64,000 bases of DNA from Heyndrickxia oleronia. GTDB lineage: Bacteria > Bacillota > Bacilli > Bacillales > Bacillaceae_C. A program made the position numbers and the translations under genes. Shown piece after piece: positions 36,971-46,344 of the stretch (position 1 is its first letter; every line of letters begins with the position of its first letter). The notes below the pieces were generated by a model. It searched no databases and was not told the DNA's origin. It was given only the letters and a program-made list of their open reading frames with translations. Where the stretch lies: positions 3,008,001-3,072,000 of the forward strand of contig NZ_CP065424.1 in assembly GCF_017809215.1 (NCBI RefSeq), read 5' to 3'.

Positions 36971-37004
36971 AAAAAAAACGTGCGAAATAACATTTTCACA
37001 CGTT
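36971..37004 (-). terminator. Terminator of ynbB
   Basis: AACGTG pairs with CACGTT with a second inner block, followed by eight T residues on the minus strand. Confidence 0.8.
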
Positions 37005-37015
37005 CCCATCATGGA

Positions 37016-38278
37016 CTATATTAATCCTTTTGAAATTAACCGATCTAATGCAGAACAAACTGCTATCTTCACATGAGAATAAGTTAATCCTCCTTGTACA
37101 TATGCTGTATAAGGTGGACGGATAGGACCATCTGCTGATAATTCGATACTTGCTCCCTGAATAAATGTTCCTGCAGCCATAATCACATCATCCTCATAGC
37201 CTGGCATATAACTTGGATACGGAGTCACATATGAATTAATCGGTGAGGAAAATTGGATAGCCTGACAAAATTCAATCATTTTATCGGGATCATCAAATTG
37301 TACAGATTGAATAAGGTCTGTTCTATTGGCATCCCATTTCGGATCCGTATTCATCATAAAATGTTCAAGGATAGCTGATGTAAACACAGCACCCTTTAAT
37401 GCTTGCCCAACAACATGAGGGGCTAAAAAGAAACCTTGATACATTTCTTGTAAACTATAGAGGGATGCGCCTGCTTCTGCTCCAATACCAGGCGAAGTCA
37501 TTCGATAAGAACAAGCTTCTACCCATTGCTTTTTCCCAACAATATAGCCTCCGGTTTTAACAATCCCACCACCAGGATTTTTAATTAATGAGCCGGCCAT
37601 TAAGTCTGCACCAACATGACACGGCTCTATATCTTCAACAAATTCACCGTAACAATTATCAACGAAGACAACTAAGTCTTCTTTTATCGCTTTAACAAAA
37701 GAAATCATTTCTTTTATTTCATTTATTGTAAAGGAAGGACGATTCGCATATCCTTTTGAACGCTGAATACCAATCATTTTTGTATTCGGCTTAATCGCAT
37801 TTTTAACTGCAGCAAAATCCACCTTTCCTTCAGAGTTAAGGAGTACGGCATTATAGTCAATATTAAATTCTTTTAAGGAGCCAATTCCACTACCACGAAT
37901 TCCCACAATTTCTTCTAATGTATCATATGGTTTACCTGTTATATATAACAATTCGTCTCCAGGTCTCAATACACCAAATAATGCTATCGATATAGCATGT
38001 GTGCCAGATATGATTTGTGGCCTTACAAGTCCAGCTTCTCCTCCAAAAACATCTGCATAAATTTTCTCAAGCGTATCTCTCCCAATATCATCATATCCAT
38101 AGCCTGTTGAAGGGATAAAATGCGAATCGCTTACTCGATGTTTTTGATAACTTTGTAACACTCTAAATTGATTTTCTTCAATTCGCTGATCAATCTTTTC
38201 ATGTATCGGTTTTATTTGTTGTTCTACATTTTCTACGACTTGCTTTAGTTTTGATTCATTCTTTAAATACTGAAACAC
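37016..38278 (-). CDS. ynbB: YnbB, PLP-dependent methionine gamma-lyase family protein
   Basis: The 420-residue fold-type I aminotransferase-like protein is of the YnbB/aluminium-resistance family, found beside glnR in many Bacillaceae. PLP features include VFVDNCYGEFVEDIEP (the Asp that contacts the pyridine ring) and GSLIKNPGGG with the Schiff-base lysine. GSGIGSLKEF and ISGTHAISIALFG belong to the substrate and phosphate loops. It starts at a GTG with AAAGGAG upstream. True substrate unknown; the C-S lyase label is by family. Confidence 0.92.
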   Translation of the reverse strand: MFQYLKNESKLKQVVENVEQQIKPIHEKIDQRIEENQFRVLQSYQKHRVSDSHFIPSTGYGYDDIGRDTLEKIYADVFGGEAGLVRPQIISGTHAISIALFGVLRPGDELLYITGKPYDTLEEIVGIRGSGIGSLKEFNIDYNAVLLNSEGKVDFAAVKNAIKPNTKMIGIQRSKGYANRPSFTINEIKEMISFVKAIKEDLVVFVDNCYGEFVEDIEPCHVGADLMAGSLIKNPGGGIVKTGGYIVGKKQWVEACSYRMTSPGIGAEAGASLYSLQEMYQGFFLAPHVVGQALKGAVFTSAILEHFMMNTDPKWDANRTDLIQSVQFDDPDKMIEFCQAIQFSSPINSYVTPYPSYMPGYEDDVIMAAGTFIQGASIELSADGPIRPPYTAYVQGGLTYSHVKIAVCSALDRLISKGLI

Positions 38279-38569
38279 TTGAAATCTCCTTTTATTGCTA
38301 ATCTATTTTTTCATTTGAACGTTCAAATTGTATCATAAATTATTCGCCCATTTACGAATTAGGAATATATCTAACTTTAATCCGTTACTATTATAACAAA
38401 TCGTTAAACTGATGCATAATTAACCTATTTTCAAAATTTTCGTTTGTAATAAGTGTGTCTCATGATAAAATCAATTTTGGTAATCATTTATTTCCTTTAT
38501 ATTCGTTAAAATTATATTTCTAATGATCTATTATCAGCTTAGAGATGAACATAATATTGGGGTGAGTTA

Positions 38570-39178
38570 ATGACTTGGGAAATATTAAGTATTTTTGGTA
38601 CTATTGCCTTCGCAATATCCGGAGCCATCGTTGCTATGGAGGAGGAATATGATATTCTAGGAATCTATATATTAGGAATCGTTACTGCATTTGGTGGAGG
38701 TGCTATTCGAAACCTGCTCATCGGTGTTCCTGTATCAGCACTTTGGGAACAAGGGGTACTTTTTCAAATTGCTTTACTATCGATAACCTTAATATTCTTA
38801 TTTCCTCATAATCTTTTACGACATTGGCAAAGATGGGGAAACTTCTTTGATGCAATAGGTCTCTCAGCGTTTGCTATCCAAGGAGCAATCTATGCAAAAA
38901 ATATGGGACATCCGATGAGTGCTATTATCGTTGCAGCTGTGTTAACAGGTAGCGGCGGTGGAATCATTCGAGATGTTCTCGCAAGGAGAAAACCATTAGT
39001 CCTTCAATCAGAGATTTATGCTGTATGGGCTATTCTTTGCGGGGCCGCTATTGGATTAGGCATTGCAAAACAACCCATTGAACTTTATTTATTATTTATT
39101 TTTACCACGATTTTAAGAGTTCTTTCTTATTCATATAAATGGAGACTCCCGAACAAAAGTATCATTAAAAGAGGATAA
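38570..39178 (+). CDS. UPF0126/TRIC-type membrane protein (YvgT/YadS-like)
   Basis: The 202-residue product has seven hydrophobic helices arranged as two UPF0126 repeats: TAFGGGAIRNLLIG in the first and VLTGSGGGIIRDVLARRKP in the second. Relatives are trimeric channels or proposed glycine transporters. GGGGTGAG precedes the ATG. The gene is divergent from ynbB and convergent with spoVK. Confidence 0.85.
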   Translation: MTWEILSIFGTIAFAISGAIVAMEEEYDILGIYILGIVTAFGGGAIRNLLIGVPVSALWEQGVLFQIALLSITLIFLFPHNLLRHWQRWGNFFDAIGLSAFAIQGAIYAKNMGHPMSAIIVAAVLTGSGGGIIRDVLARRKPLVLQSEIYAVWAILCGAAIGLGIAKQPIELYLLFIFTTILRVLSYSYKWRLPNKSIIKRG

Positions 39179-39214
39179 CTAGTAGAAGTAAAAACTACTA
39201 GTTATCCTCTTTTA
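39168..39214. terminator. Perfect 19-bp bidirectional terminator overlapping a stop codon
   Basis: The arm 39168-39186 (AAAAGAGGATAACTAGTAG) is perfectly complementary to 39196-39214. The TAA of the UPF0126 gene lies inside the left arm. A/T ends make it work both ways between convergent genes. Confidence 0.9.
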
Positions 39215-39230
39215 TTGTTTTCATCCTATT

Positions 39231-40172
39231 CTAGTTTTCAGGAAAAAACAAATCATTACTCCTAATGGTTAATAAATCATGTCGATCATAAATATTATTG
39301 GTTAATAATCTCATTGCTTGAGAACGGATTGATTTCTCAATTATATTCCTTACATACCTACCATTCGAAAAACTTGTTGGATTCATCGTTTTTACATAGG
39401 CTAAATGATCCTTAAGCTTTTTTTCTGCTTCATGACTTAGTAAGTATTCCTTTTCATTTAACATTCTTTTTCCTATTTCCATCAATTGTTCTACATTATA
39501 ATCAGGAAAATGGAAAACTAGCGGAAAGCGAGAATGCAAGCCTGGATTTAAACTAAGAAAATAATCCATTTCTCTAGAGTAACCAGCTAATATTAATATA
39601 AACTCATGCTGCCGATCCTCCATATGTTTAACAAGTGTATCAATGGCCTCTTTACCGAAGTCTTTTTCTCCTCCTCGACCGAGTGAATAAGCTTCATCAA
39701 TAAATAATATACCGCCAATTGCCTTTTTCACTAAATCACGTGTTTTTTGAGCAGTATGACCAATATATTCACCTACTAAATCTGCTCTTTCCGCCTCAAT
39801 TAAATGCCCTTTTGATAGAACATTCATTTTTAAGAACAGTTTCCCTATTAATCGAGCAACCGTTGTTTTACCTGTCCCAGGGTTTCCCTTAAACATCATA
39901 TGCAATGCTTGTTTTCCCGCTTTCAGCCCTGCCATTTCCCGCTTTTTATTAATATAGATCCAAGCATAAACTTCTTTAATCATTTTTTTCATTTCTTCCA
40001 TACCTACAAGAGCACTGAGTTCATTCTCAATTTCCCTTAGTGCCTCGTGCTCTGTTGAAATCGTCTTTGGAACAACTTCCTTTTGTAGATTAGTATTAGA
40101 GGCATCTCTCGGTTGTGCATTAAGCACAATACTTATTTGGCCATTGTTTTTCATACGTATTGGTTGATCCAA
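39231..40172 (-). CDS. spoVK: SpoVK (SpoVJ), AAA+ ATPase of sporulation stage V
   Basis: A CbbX-type AAA+ ATPase needed for spore maturation. Of 313 residues: Walker A FKGNPGTGKTTVARLIGKLF, pore-loop region LVGEYIGHTAQKTRD, Walker B ILFIDEAYSL, sensor EFILILAGY and arginine finger region HSRFPLVFHFPDY. I chose the TTG at 40172, with AGGTGA 5 bases upstream; this gives an N-terminus (DQPIRMKNNGQISIVL) matching B. subtilis. It lies between ynbB and hfq/miaA as expected. Confidence 0.93.
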   Translation of the reverse strand: MDQPIRMKNNGQISIVLNAQPRDASNTNLQKEVVPKTISTEHEALREIENELSALVGMEEMKKMIKEVYAWIYINKKREMAGLKAGKQALHMMFKGNPGTGKTTVARLIGKLFLKMNVLSKGHLIEAERADLVGEYIGHTAQKTRDLVKKAIGGILFIDEAYSLGRGGEKDFGKEAIDTLVKHMEDRQHEFILILAGYSREMDYFLSLNPGLHSRFPLVFHFPDYNVEQLMEIGKRMLNEKEYLLSHEAEKKLKDHLAYVKTMNPTSFSNGRYVRNIIEKSIRSQAMRLLTNNIYDRHDLLTIRSNDLFFPEN

Positions 40173-40500
40173 AGCGTTCACCTCACAATCTAAAAAACAG
40201 TATACGCGACGAGGTAAAAATGTGTGACATACGCCTAGATTCAAGCGCTACATTACTACCAATCAATTATCCTATGAATTACGATATGTGATTATTTACC
40301 TGAATATGTGAGTTATTTTTCTAGTATGCTTTTATTAAAATCTTCATGTATATTAATTATTACTAATTCTTCTTTCGATTTTTTCCTTTTTCAAGTAAAA
40401 TCACCTCATTTTATTCTATTCCTTCGTTTGGCCAAACATACCTTTGTACAGATAATAATCATTAGGTATCTCTATATTTCATGAAATTAGTTGGATAAAT
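40173..40500. other. Intergenic region upstream of spoVK
   Basis: AT-rich; presumably holds the sporulation promoter of spoVK, which I could not define. Confidence 0.35.
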
Positions 40501-40539
40501 AAAAAACAGCTAAACCAAAATTATTGGTTTAACTGTTTA
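40501..40539 (-). terminator. Terminator after hfq
   Basis: A 15-bp stem with one mismatch (AAACAG, TAAACCAA) and a short AATTA loop; the minus strand ends in TTTTTT. Confidence 0.85.
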
Positions 40540-40567
40540 CTTACAGAAATTTCATCTATACAATTAA

Positions 40568-40795
40568 TTATTCTTCAAAATTGATTTGCACATTCTTTTG
40601 TGGCGAGAAGGTTGAAATCGCATGTTTAAATACAAGCTGTTGTTTTCCTTCTGACTCGAATAACACGGTAAAATTATCAAAACCTTTGATTTGTCCACGA
40701 AGCTGAAAACCGTTTAAAAGAAATACCGTTACTGACGTTCCATCTTTCCTTAATTGATTAAGAAATTGGTCTTGAATATTCACTGCTTGTTTCAT
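40568..40795 (-). CDS. hfq: Hfq, RNA-binding Sm-like hexamer
   Basis: The 75-residue product has the Sm1 motif ([20 protein letters not shown] with [10 protein letters not shown]) and the Sm2 motif with KHAISTF, in place of the YKHAIST of the family. Hfq binds small regulatory RNAs and mRNAs. AGGAGGAC precedes the ATG. It starts 29 bases after miaA, as in other Bacilli. Confidence 0.97.
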   Translation of the reverse strand: MKQAVNIQDQFLNQLRKDGTSVTVFLLNGFQLRGQIKGFDNFTVLFESEGKQQLVFKHAISTFSPQKNVQINFEE

Positions 40796-40824
40796 AAAAT
40801 AGTCCTCCTCTTCTATCTCTATAA

Positions 40825-41778
40825 TTAGTAATTCGATTTTAATTGAAGCTTTCCTGCCACAAATTTAGATATTTCTATATTTTTTTTGTGTCTATCCATT
40901 TCATTCGTCATATCAAACCATGTGACATTCAATTTATTTCTAAACCAAGTTAATTGGCGTTTTGCATATCTTCTTGAATTTTGTTTTAAAGTTTCAATTG
41001 CTTCTTCTAAGGAAACATTACCATCAAAATACTCATATAATTCCTTATAGCCAATGGCTTGGATGGACTGAACATTTCTAATATGGTGATCATATAAGTT
41101 TTTCACTTCTTCTATTAGTCCTTGATCAATCATCATATCTACTCTTCGATTGATACGGTTATACAGTTGTTCTCTTTCCATCGTTAGTCCAATTAATGCT
41201 ACATCATATAACAGATTGGGAACTTGTTGTTTATGGTATTCGGTTGCAGTTTTACCTGTGCATTCAAATATTTCAAGAGCTCTAATGACTCTCCGTATAT
41301 TATTCGGATGAATATTACTCGCACTTTCAGGATCAATTTCTTTTAACATTTGGTAAACATATAAATTACCTTTTGTTAGAGCCAATTTCTCATACTTTTG
41401 GCGGATCGATTCATTACTAGGAGCCTCACTAAATTGATAATCATATATTACCGATTGTATGTATAGCCCTGTCCCACCAACAATCATAGGAACTCTATTT
41501 CTCTCATGGATTTCATCAATGGTTTTTCTCACAATGTCTTGAAATTCAGCAACAGAAAAAGGTTCATCCGGTTCCTTAATATCAATTAAATGATGTGAAA
41601 TACCATCCATTTCTTCATCTTTTATTTTTGCTGTTCCTATATCCATTCCTTTATATATTTGCATGGAGTCCCCACTAATAATTTCTCCATTAAATTCCTT
41701 TGCTAAACGAATACTTAATTCTGTTTTTCCAACTGCGGTTGGACCAATTAGTACGATTAATTTTTTTTTATCTGACAA
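40825..41778 (-). CDS. miaA: MiaA, tRNA dimethylallyltransferase
   Basis: Transfers a dimethylallyl group to A37 of tRNAs reading UNN codons; MiaB (61666) then adds the methylthio group. P-loop [13 protein letters not shown], then [16 protein letters not shown], the [14 protein letters not shown] segment and [16 protein letters not shown] near the C-terminus are diagnostic. An ATG at 41820 gives 14 more residues without a ribosome binding site. I prefer the TTG at 41778, after GAGG, giving 317 residues, the family length. Confidence 0.95.
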   Translation of the reverse strand: MSDKKKLIVLIGPTAVGKTELSIRLAKEFNGEIISGDSMQIYKGMDIGTAKIKDEEMDGISHHLIDIKEPDEPFSVAEFQDIVRKTIDEIHERNRVPMIVGGTGLYIQSVIYDYQFSEAPSNESIRQKYEKLALTKGNLYVYQMLKEIDPESASNIHPNNIRRVIRALEIFECTGKTATEYHKQQVPNLLYDVALIGLTMEREQLYNRINRRVDMMIDQGLIEEVKNLYDHHIRNVQSIQAIGYKELYEYFDGNVSLEEAIETLKQNSRRYAKRQLTWFRNKLNVTWFDMTNEMDRHKKNIEISKFVAGKLQLKSNY

Positions 41779-42102
41779 AATCTTCACAGCCTCATTTCTA
41801 AGATATCTTAATCGTACCATAAACAGTTATACATTCTTCCCTATTTTTTTTATTCATATACAATTTTTTTAAATAATTTGTAGGAATTTTAACAAATATA
41901 AATCATTTAATTCTCATAATAAGTAAAAATAAAGACAGTATTTTCTCACTTTTTATTATTTTATGTAAAATGATGTTGATTTATCATATTAAATTTTTTA
42001 TAATTTTATTTGTTGTTTGGATTATTTCTTCATCTTTCATATTTGATTGAGACCCTTTTAGATACTAAATTTTGAATAATCACTATCGAAAGGAGATTTA
42101 TA

Positions 42103-42237
42103 ATGCAACGGTACTTAACACTCTCTAATGAAATTCTCATTTTAACCTATGAAAAGGCAATGAAGTTAGAACTACCTAAGGAATTCATCGAATTATTACA
42201 AGAAGAAGTTGAAAAAAGACAACTTGTTATCAAATGA
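42103..42237 (+). CDS. sda: Sda-like sporulation checkpoint inhibitor
   Basis: Sda blocks autophosphorylation of the sporulation kinases KinA/KinB when replication is impaired. The 44-residue product aligns with B. subtilis Sda: LSNEILILTYEKAMKLELPK versus [20 protein letters not shown], and EFIELLQEEVEKRQL versus DFIELIENEIKRRSL. The helical-hairpin hydrophobic pattern is kept. AAAGGAG lies 9 bases before the ATG. The C-terminal tail is shorter. No DnaA box cluster is visible upstream. Confidence 0.8.
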   Translation: MQRYLTLSNEILILTYEKAMKLELPKEFIELLQEEVEKRQLVIK

Positions 42238-42426
42238 TTTTTTCTTCCTAGAAATTTACCTTTATCATTCTACAGTATTAAACTTAAGACCTCTCAAGAA
42301 AATCCTTTAATCATGTGTTTTATAATGTATTAAAAAATTTCCTTATAATTTTTTATTTGTCCCATTTTTTTCTTAATAAATGGATATAATAACCTCCGTA
42401 CATATTTACACAGAGGAGGTACTTCA

Positions 42427-43056
42427 ATGAAAAAATATTTTTTTAGCGTTTGTGTTTTAAGTATTTCATTATTATTTAATTCCTTTCACACATTAAATGT
42501 CTATGCTCACCCTCATCCACAATTAGATGAAAAGCATAAACATCTACATATGAGTGATCAAGAAATAAATGATTTAATAAAAAAAGGTTATACAAGACAT
42601 GAAGTTTTTAGAGCATATTTTATCTCCAAGCACTCCAATGAAAAGAATGTAGAAAAAATTCTTAAAGTTTATAGAGAGAAGCAATCATGGAAGGAAACAG
42701 CTAAGCAATTTGGTGTTGACCTTGAGAAAATAAAAAAAGAACATTTAAAAAAGCATAAAGAATTTTATGAAAAAAACAAGGCACAAATTATCAATTATTT
42801 AGCAACATACACTGGTAAATCTACTGCTACTATAGAACAATATTTAAAAGAAGATGTCGATCTACATTTTTTAATTTTTGCAGCTGCTATATCAAAAAAA
42901 GGAAATATGGATATTTCTAAAATTATCCAAGATAAGAAAAGTGGAAAAAGCATGAAAGAAATCACGGAATCAGCTAAATTAGATCCAAAAGCAGTGTTTC
43001 ATGAGGTTAAGAATATCCAACATGGCATTTTTAAAGCCATCAAAAATAAAAAATAA
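42427..43056 (+). CDS. Secreted histidine- and lysine-rich helical protein of unknown function
   Basis: The first 27 residues form a signal peptide ending VYAHPHPQ. The mature protein starts with a His-rich segment (HPHPQLDEKHKHLHMS) that could bind metal. A series of helices follows, with two similar helix-turn-helix-like repeats: KNVEKILKVYREKQSWKETA with KQFGVDLEKIKKEH, and MDISKIIQDKKSGKSMKEIT with ESAKLDPKAVFHEV. AGAGGAGG precedes the ATG. Family unknown. The repeats suggest a structural or coat-type protein. Confidence 0.6.
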   Translation: MKKYFFSVCVLSISLLFNSFHTLNVYAHPHPQLDEKHKHLHMSDQEINDLIKKGYTRHEVFRAYFISKHSNEKNVEKILKVYREKQSWKETAKQFGVDLEKIKKEHLKKHKEFYEKNKAQIINYLATYTGKSTATIEQYLKEDVDLHFLIFAAAISKKGNMDISKIIQDKKSGKSMKEITESAKLDPKAVFHEVKNIQHGIFKAIKNKK

Positions 43057-43220
43057 TCATTTAATTAAGGATGTCTTTTAATGTGATAAATCTCCTAATG
43101 GGCAACTCATTCTTACTGTGACAATTCAATCATTTTTTTATCATTCAACCAACTGTCCATTCAAAACACATGCTCATTCCATAGTATATATTAAGCTTTT
43201 GGATGGAGGTGAATGAAAAG

Positions 43221-43337
43221 ATGTCAGGTTACTCAGGTGGAGGCTTTGCTGCTGGATTTGCATTGATTGTTGTATTGTTTATCCTGTTAATCATTGTAGG
43301 TTCTGCTTATATTGGTGGAGGTTATGGAGGTTACTAA
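43221..43337 (+). CDS. YjcZ-family sporulation peptide
   Basis: The 38-residue product reads [20 protein letters not shown] then [18 protein letters not shown]: glycine- and tyrosine-rich ends around one hydrophobic helix, typical of YjcZ/YczN-type peptides of Bacillus spores. GGAGGTGA lies 8 bases before the ATG. Confidence 0.85.
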   Translation: MSGYSGGGFAAGFALIVVLFILLIIVGSAYIGGGYGGY

Positions 43338-43416
43338 TCTCTAATTAAAAAGATGATTCAACAATGTAGATTAACCGTTGAGGGTAGATCAACATCACTT
43401 CTTCATTAATTAATAA

Positions 43417-43452
43417 AGAAAAACGCACCAGTCTATAAACTGGTGCATTTTT
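43417..43452 (-). terminator. Terminator of the YitT-family gene
   Basis: GCACCAGT pairs with ACTGGTGC and the minus strand continues GTTTTTC. It overlaps the stop region of the gene. Confidence 0.8.
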
Positions 43453-43454
43453 CT

Positions 43455-44342
43455 TTAGTGAATATTTTTTTTCTTGAAATTACCACCACGAACCTCTGCA
43501 ATATCCCCTACCGCTAGGAACGCTTTATCATCTATTTCCTCTAAAATAGCCGTCAGTTTTGCTTCTTCAAGTCGGTTAATAATACAAAAAATCACTTTTT
43601 TTTCATCTTCAGTATAAGCGCCTTCACCTTTTAAATAAGTGACCCCTCTTCCTAAACGGGCAAGAATAGCGTCTCCTACCTCCTTGTGTTTATCAGTTAT
43701 AATCCAGATTGATTTTGACTCATCAAATCCTTTAACAACCGTATCGATCGTTTTTGTAGCAATAACATAGGCAATAATTGAGTACATTGAACGATCCCAT
43801 GAAAAGACAAAGCCTGCTACTCCTAGAATAAACACATTAATAATCATAATAATTTCACCAACAGAAAACGGAAGCTTCTTATTAAAGAGAATAGCTAGTA
43901 TTTCGGTTCCATCTAACGCACCACCATATCGAATAACGATCCCAACTCCTGCTCCTATAACAATTCCACCAAAAATAGTAGCTAAAAAGATATTTTCAGT
44001 AAATGCCGGTACTGGGTGAAATAAAGCTGTGAAAATAGATAGTACGATAATTCCAAAAAGGGTAGAAATTGCAAAGGTTTTACCAATTTGTTTTCGACCA
44101 ATAAAGAAGAATGGTAGATTTAAAACGAAGATAAAAATTCCAAGAGGTAAAGTAGTAATATGCGAGAGCATAATTGATATCCCGGTTATTCCTCCATCAA
44201 TAACACTATTCGGGACTAAGAAAATTTCTAAACCAACAGCCATTAGGATTGCACCGATTGATATAGCAATTGCCCTTTGGATGACTTTTAGCTTAGACAT
44301 AGGTTTATGCATGGTTCTTGACTGTTCTTGCTGATAGGTCAT
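43455..44342 (-). CDS. YitT-family membrane protein (DUF161 + DUF2179)
   Basis: The 295-residue product has five to six hydrophobic helices (about residues 20-200) with the family motif VPNSVIDGGITGISIML and YGGALDGTEILAI. A C-terminal cytoplasmic DUF2179 domain of about 80 residues follows (GRGVTYLKGEGAYTEDEKKV). Transport function has been proposed but is unproven. GGAGAG precedes the ATG. It diverges from the riboswitch-controlled exporter operon. Confidence 0.87.
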   Translation of the reverse strand: MTYQQEQSRTMHKPMSKLKVIQRAIAISIGAILMAVGLEIFLVPNSVIDGGITGISIMLSHITTLPLGIFIFVLNLPFFFIGRKQIGKTFAISTLFGIIVLSIFTALFHPVPAFTENIFLATIFGGIVIGAGVGIVIRYGGALDGTEILAILFNKKLPFSVGEIIMIINVFILGVAGFVFSWDRSMYSIIAYVIATKTIDTVVKGFDESKSIWIITDKHKEVGDAILARLGRGVTYLKGEGAYTEDEKKVIFCIINRLEEAKLTAILEEIDDKAFLAVGDIAEVRGGNFKKKNIH

Positions 44343-44496
44343 TCATTTCTCTCCTCCATCTTATATATAGTCTAATTATAACAAAAATATTAAATTTATA
44401 AAAAAGATAACCTAGTATAAATTATTATTTTTTTATTTAACTATTTCCCTTACATTCAAAATGAAGTATAATAGTTCATACAATTATATAGTAAAT

Positions 44497-44590
44497 AGGT
44501 TTTCTAGGGTTCCGCGTATTAAACGGACTGGTCCGAGAGAAAACCCGCAAGAAGTTTTTTGCGTCACGGAAGGATAAAAGCCTGGGAGAA
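44497..44590 (+). promoter_or_regulatory. Guanidine-I riboswitch (ykkC RNA)
   Basis: The conserved ykkC-class blocks are all present in order: CTAGGGTTCCG, ACTGGTCCGAGAGAAAAC, then CACGGAAGGATAAAAGCCTGG and GAGA. Their paired stems include the arm around CCCGCAAGAAGTTTTTTGCG. The aptamer overlaps the left arm of a terminator and lies before an SMR exporter pair, the classic ON-switch arrangement in which guanidinium prevents termination. Confidence 0.95.
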
Positions 44591-44618
44591 TAATTAATTA
44601 TTCCCCTAGGCTTTTTTT
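44577..44618 (+). terminator. Riboswitch-controlled terminator
   Basis: AAAGCCTGGGAGAATAAT pairs with ATTATTCCCCTAGGCTTT followed by T residues. Its left arm AAAGCC is also part of the aptamer core, so ligand binding and termination exclude each other. Confidence 0.88.
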
Positions 44619-44655
44619 GTTTTCTAATTTTTTTCTTTTGGAGGTGCATGAAAGG

Positions 44656-44997
44656 ATGAACAGACAATGGGGTTCTATATTCATTGGAGCTTTTTTTGAG
44701 GTGATATGGGTGATTGGATTGAAACATGCAAATACTTTTCTAACATGGACAGGTACAATCATTGCCATTATCATCAGTTTTTATTTATTAATAATGGCTG
44801 GTAAAAAACTGCCAGTTGGCACTGCCTATGCAGTGTTTGTAGGTCTTGGAACTGCAGGTACTGTTATCTCAGAAATATTATTTTTTAATGAATCTTTTAA
44901 GTTAGTAAAATTAATCCTAATTATCATATTATTGATTGGTGTCATTGGTCTAAAAATCTTGTCAAATGAAAAAGACGTAAAAGGAGGCGAAGAATAA
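44656..44997 (+). CDS. ykkC: SMR-family guanidinium exporter subunit YkkC
   Basis: The 113-residue product has four membrane helices, the catalytic glutamate in [13 protein letters not shown] (helix 1), and [20 protein letters not shown] in helix 3. It closely follows B. subtilis YkkC. Together with the next gene it forms a heterodimeric Gdx-type exporter of guanidinium. I chose the ATG at 44656; the GGAGGTG 13 bases upstream is far and AAAGG just before the ATG may help. Its stop overlaps the ATG of ykkD. Confidence 0.92.
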   Translation: MNRQWGSIFIGAFFEVIWVIGLKHANTFLTWTGTIIAIIISFYLLIMAGKKLPVGTAYAVFVGLGTAGTVISEILFFNESFKLVKLILIIILLIGVIGLKILSNEKDVKGGEE

Positions 44998-45311
44998 TGG
45001 CATGGATTTACTTAATATTGGCAGGAATTGGTGAAATGTTGGGTGTCATGTTCATCAATAAACTTCATAAAGATCGAAATCTGCTATCCTTTCTTTTACT
45101 CTTTCTAGGTTTCGGAGGTAGTTTTTTATTTTTGGCTTTAGCTATGGAAAGTTTACCTATGGGTACTGCTTATGCAATTTGGACAGGAATTGGTGCTTCA
45201 GGTGGAGCAATTTTAGGGATGATTTTCTATGGTGAACAGAGCGATTGGAAACGAATTTCCTGTATTGCCCTTGTTGTTGCTGCCGCAGTAGGACTTAAAT
45301 TAATCTCATGA
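44997..45311 (+). CDS. ykkD: SMR-family guanidinium exporter subunit YkkD
   Basis: Second half of the exporter, 104 residues, four helices, with the glutamate in LAGIGEMLGVMFIN and GTAYAIWTGIGASGGAILGM in helix 3. It overlaps the previous gene by one base (AATGG), preceded by AGGAGGCG. Both subunits are needed in heterodimeric SMR pairs. Controlled by the guanidine-I riboswitch upstream. Confidence 0.92.
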   Translation: MAWIYLILAGIGEMLGVMFINKLHKDRNLLSFLLLFLGFGGSFLFLALAMESLPMGTAYAIWTGIGASGGAILGMIFYGEQSDWKRISCIALVVAAAVGLKLIS

Positions 45312-45460
45312 TGCAAAAAGTTGATTACAGTTTTACCTAATAGCCGATTCAACGAAGCTTACAAGGTCAGATATCCAACCAAAAAGGCAAATATTTTATT
45401 AATACCTTTTATATAATACTTAAAATATAAAATGTTACGAAATATAATGAGGAAGAGAAG

Positions 45461-45497
45461 AAGGATAGGAGAATATATATTAACCTATCCTTTTTTT
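45461..45497 (+). terminator. Terminator downstream of ykkCD
   Basis: AAGGATAGG pairs perfectly with CCTATCCTT and runs into seven T residues, 150 bases past ykkD. Confidence 0.75.
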
Positions 45498-45602
45498 GTA
45501 CTACATTAGTTCACATATACCACCACAAGAAAAAGTAATGGACCTGTTTAATTATGTACAACATTTCACACATTTTGCTTTAAAATAGAAAGAATCAATC
45601 TT

Positions 45603-46010
45603 CTAAATTAAGACCTTACCCAAAATTGAATATGTATGATCATTGTTTTCTGGTCTGAAAGATTCTTTAATAACACCCCATCCCAAATCTTGATACAAAT
45701 TACGTGCTATTTCGTTGTTTGATTGAGTTGTAAGGACAACCGTTTTATTCTTTACTTCCCTTAATAACTCATTAATAAGTAACTTTCCGTAACCTTGATT
45801 TCTATGTAATGGATGAACTGCTAATTCAACAAATTCAAAACAATCTACTAGCCATCTATCATACTCAATTTGACTAAGCTCGTTTGAAATTAAGTCATGA
45901 TAATATTGTCCAGATGATGACGTATATCCATAAGAGAATCCAATAATATCTCCTTCAACTGAATTAATTACATAGACCCTAAACCACTTGTAATTTGAGT
46001 GTTTTATCAA
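45603..46010 (-). CDS. GNAT-family acetyltransferase
   Basis: The acetyl-CoA binding motif HRNQGYGKLLINELL and the C-terminal pattern TTQSNNEIARNLYQDLGWGV are diagnostic of GNAT enzymes. Substrate unknown. The conservative start is the TTG at 46010, but the frame stays open upstream, with protein-like residues (NENLLETIDILYKQVWNHSI), back to an ATA at 46088 preceded by AAGG. The gene may have lost its ATG or use ATA. Confidence 0.8.
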   Translation of the reverse strand: MIKHSNYKWFRVYVINSVEGDIIGFSYGYTSSSGQYYHDLISNELSQIEYDRWLVDCFEFVELAVHPLHRNQGYGKLLINELLREVKNKTVVLTTQSNNEIARNLYQDLGWGVIKESFRPENNDHTYSILGKVLI

Positions 46011-46344
46011 GCGTTCCTTAATTGAATGATTCCATACTTGTTTATAAAGAATATCAATAGTTTCTAATAAATTTTCGTTCTTATCTATTTTTTAAACCTT
46101 ACCATTTAATCTCTCCCACTGTATACATTTTGTTAATAAATATACCATATATTAGACAGCATATCCTTTTTAGCTAAACTACCTGTTAGTCGAACTAGAA
46201 AAATGGGCTGCTAAATAAAAAAGTACACCACTAAAATAAAAGTGATGTACTACAAAGATGTGTAATATGAAAGATAAGGTATTGTTCTTATTTTTAAAAC
46301 ATATAATCACTGATCATTTATTTTTCAGATTAGCTACTTCCTTA

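Noticed and set aside
41821..42102. DnaA boxes upstream of the Sda-like gene
   Set aside because: I looked for TTATNCACA on both strands and found no convincing match.
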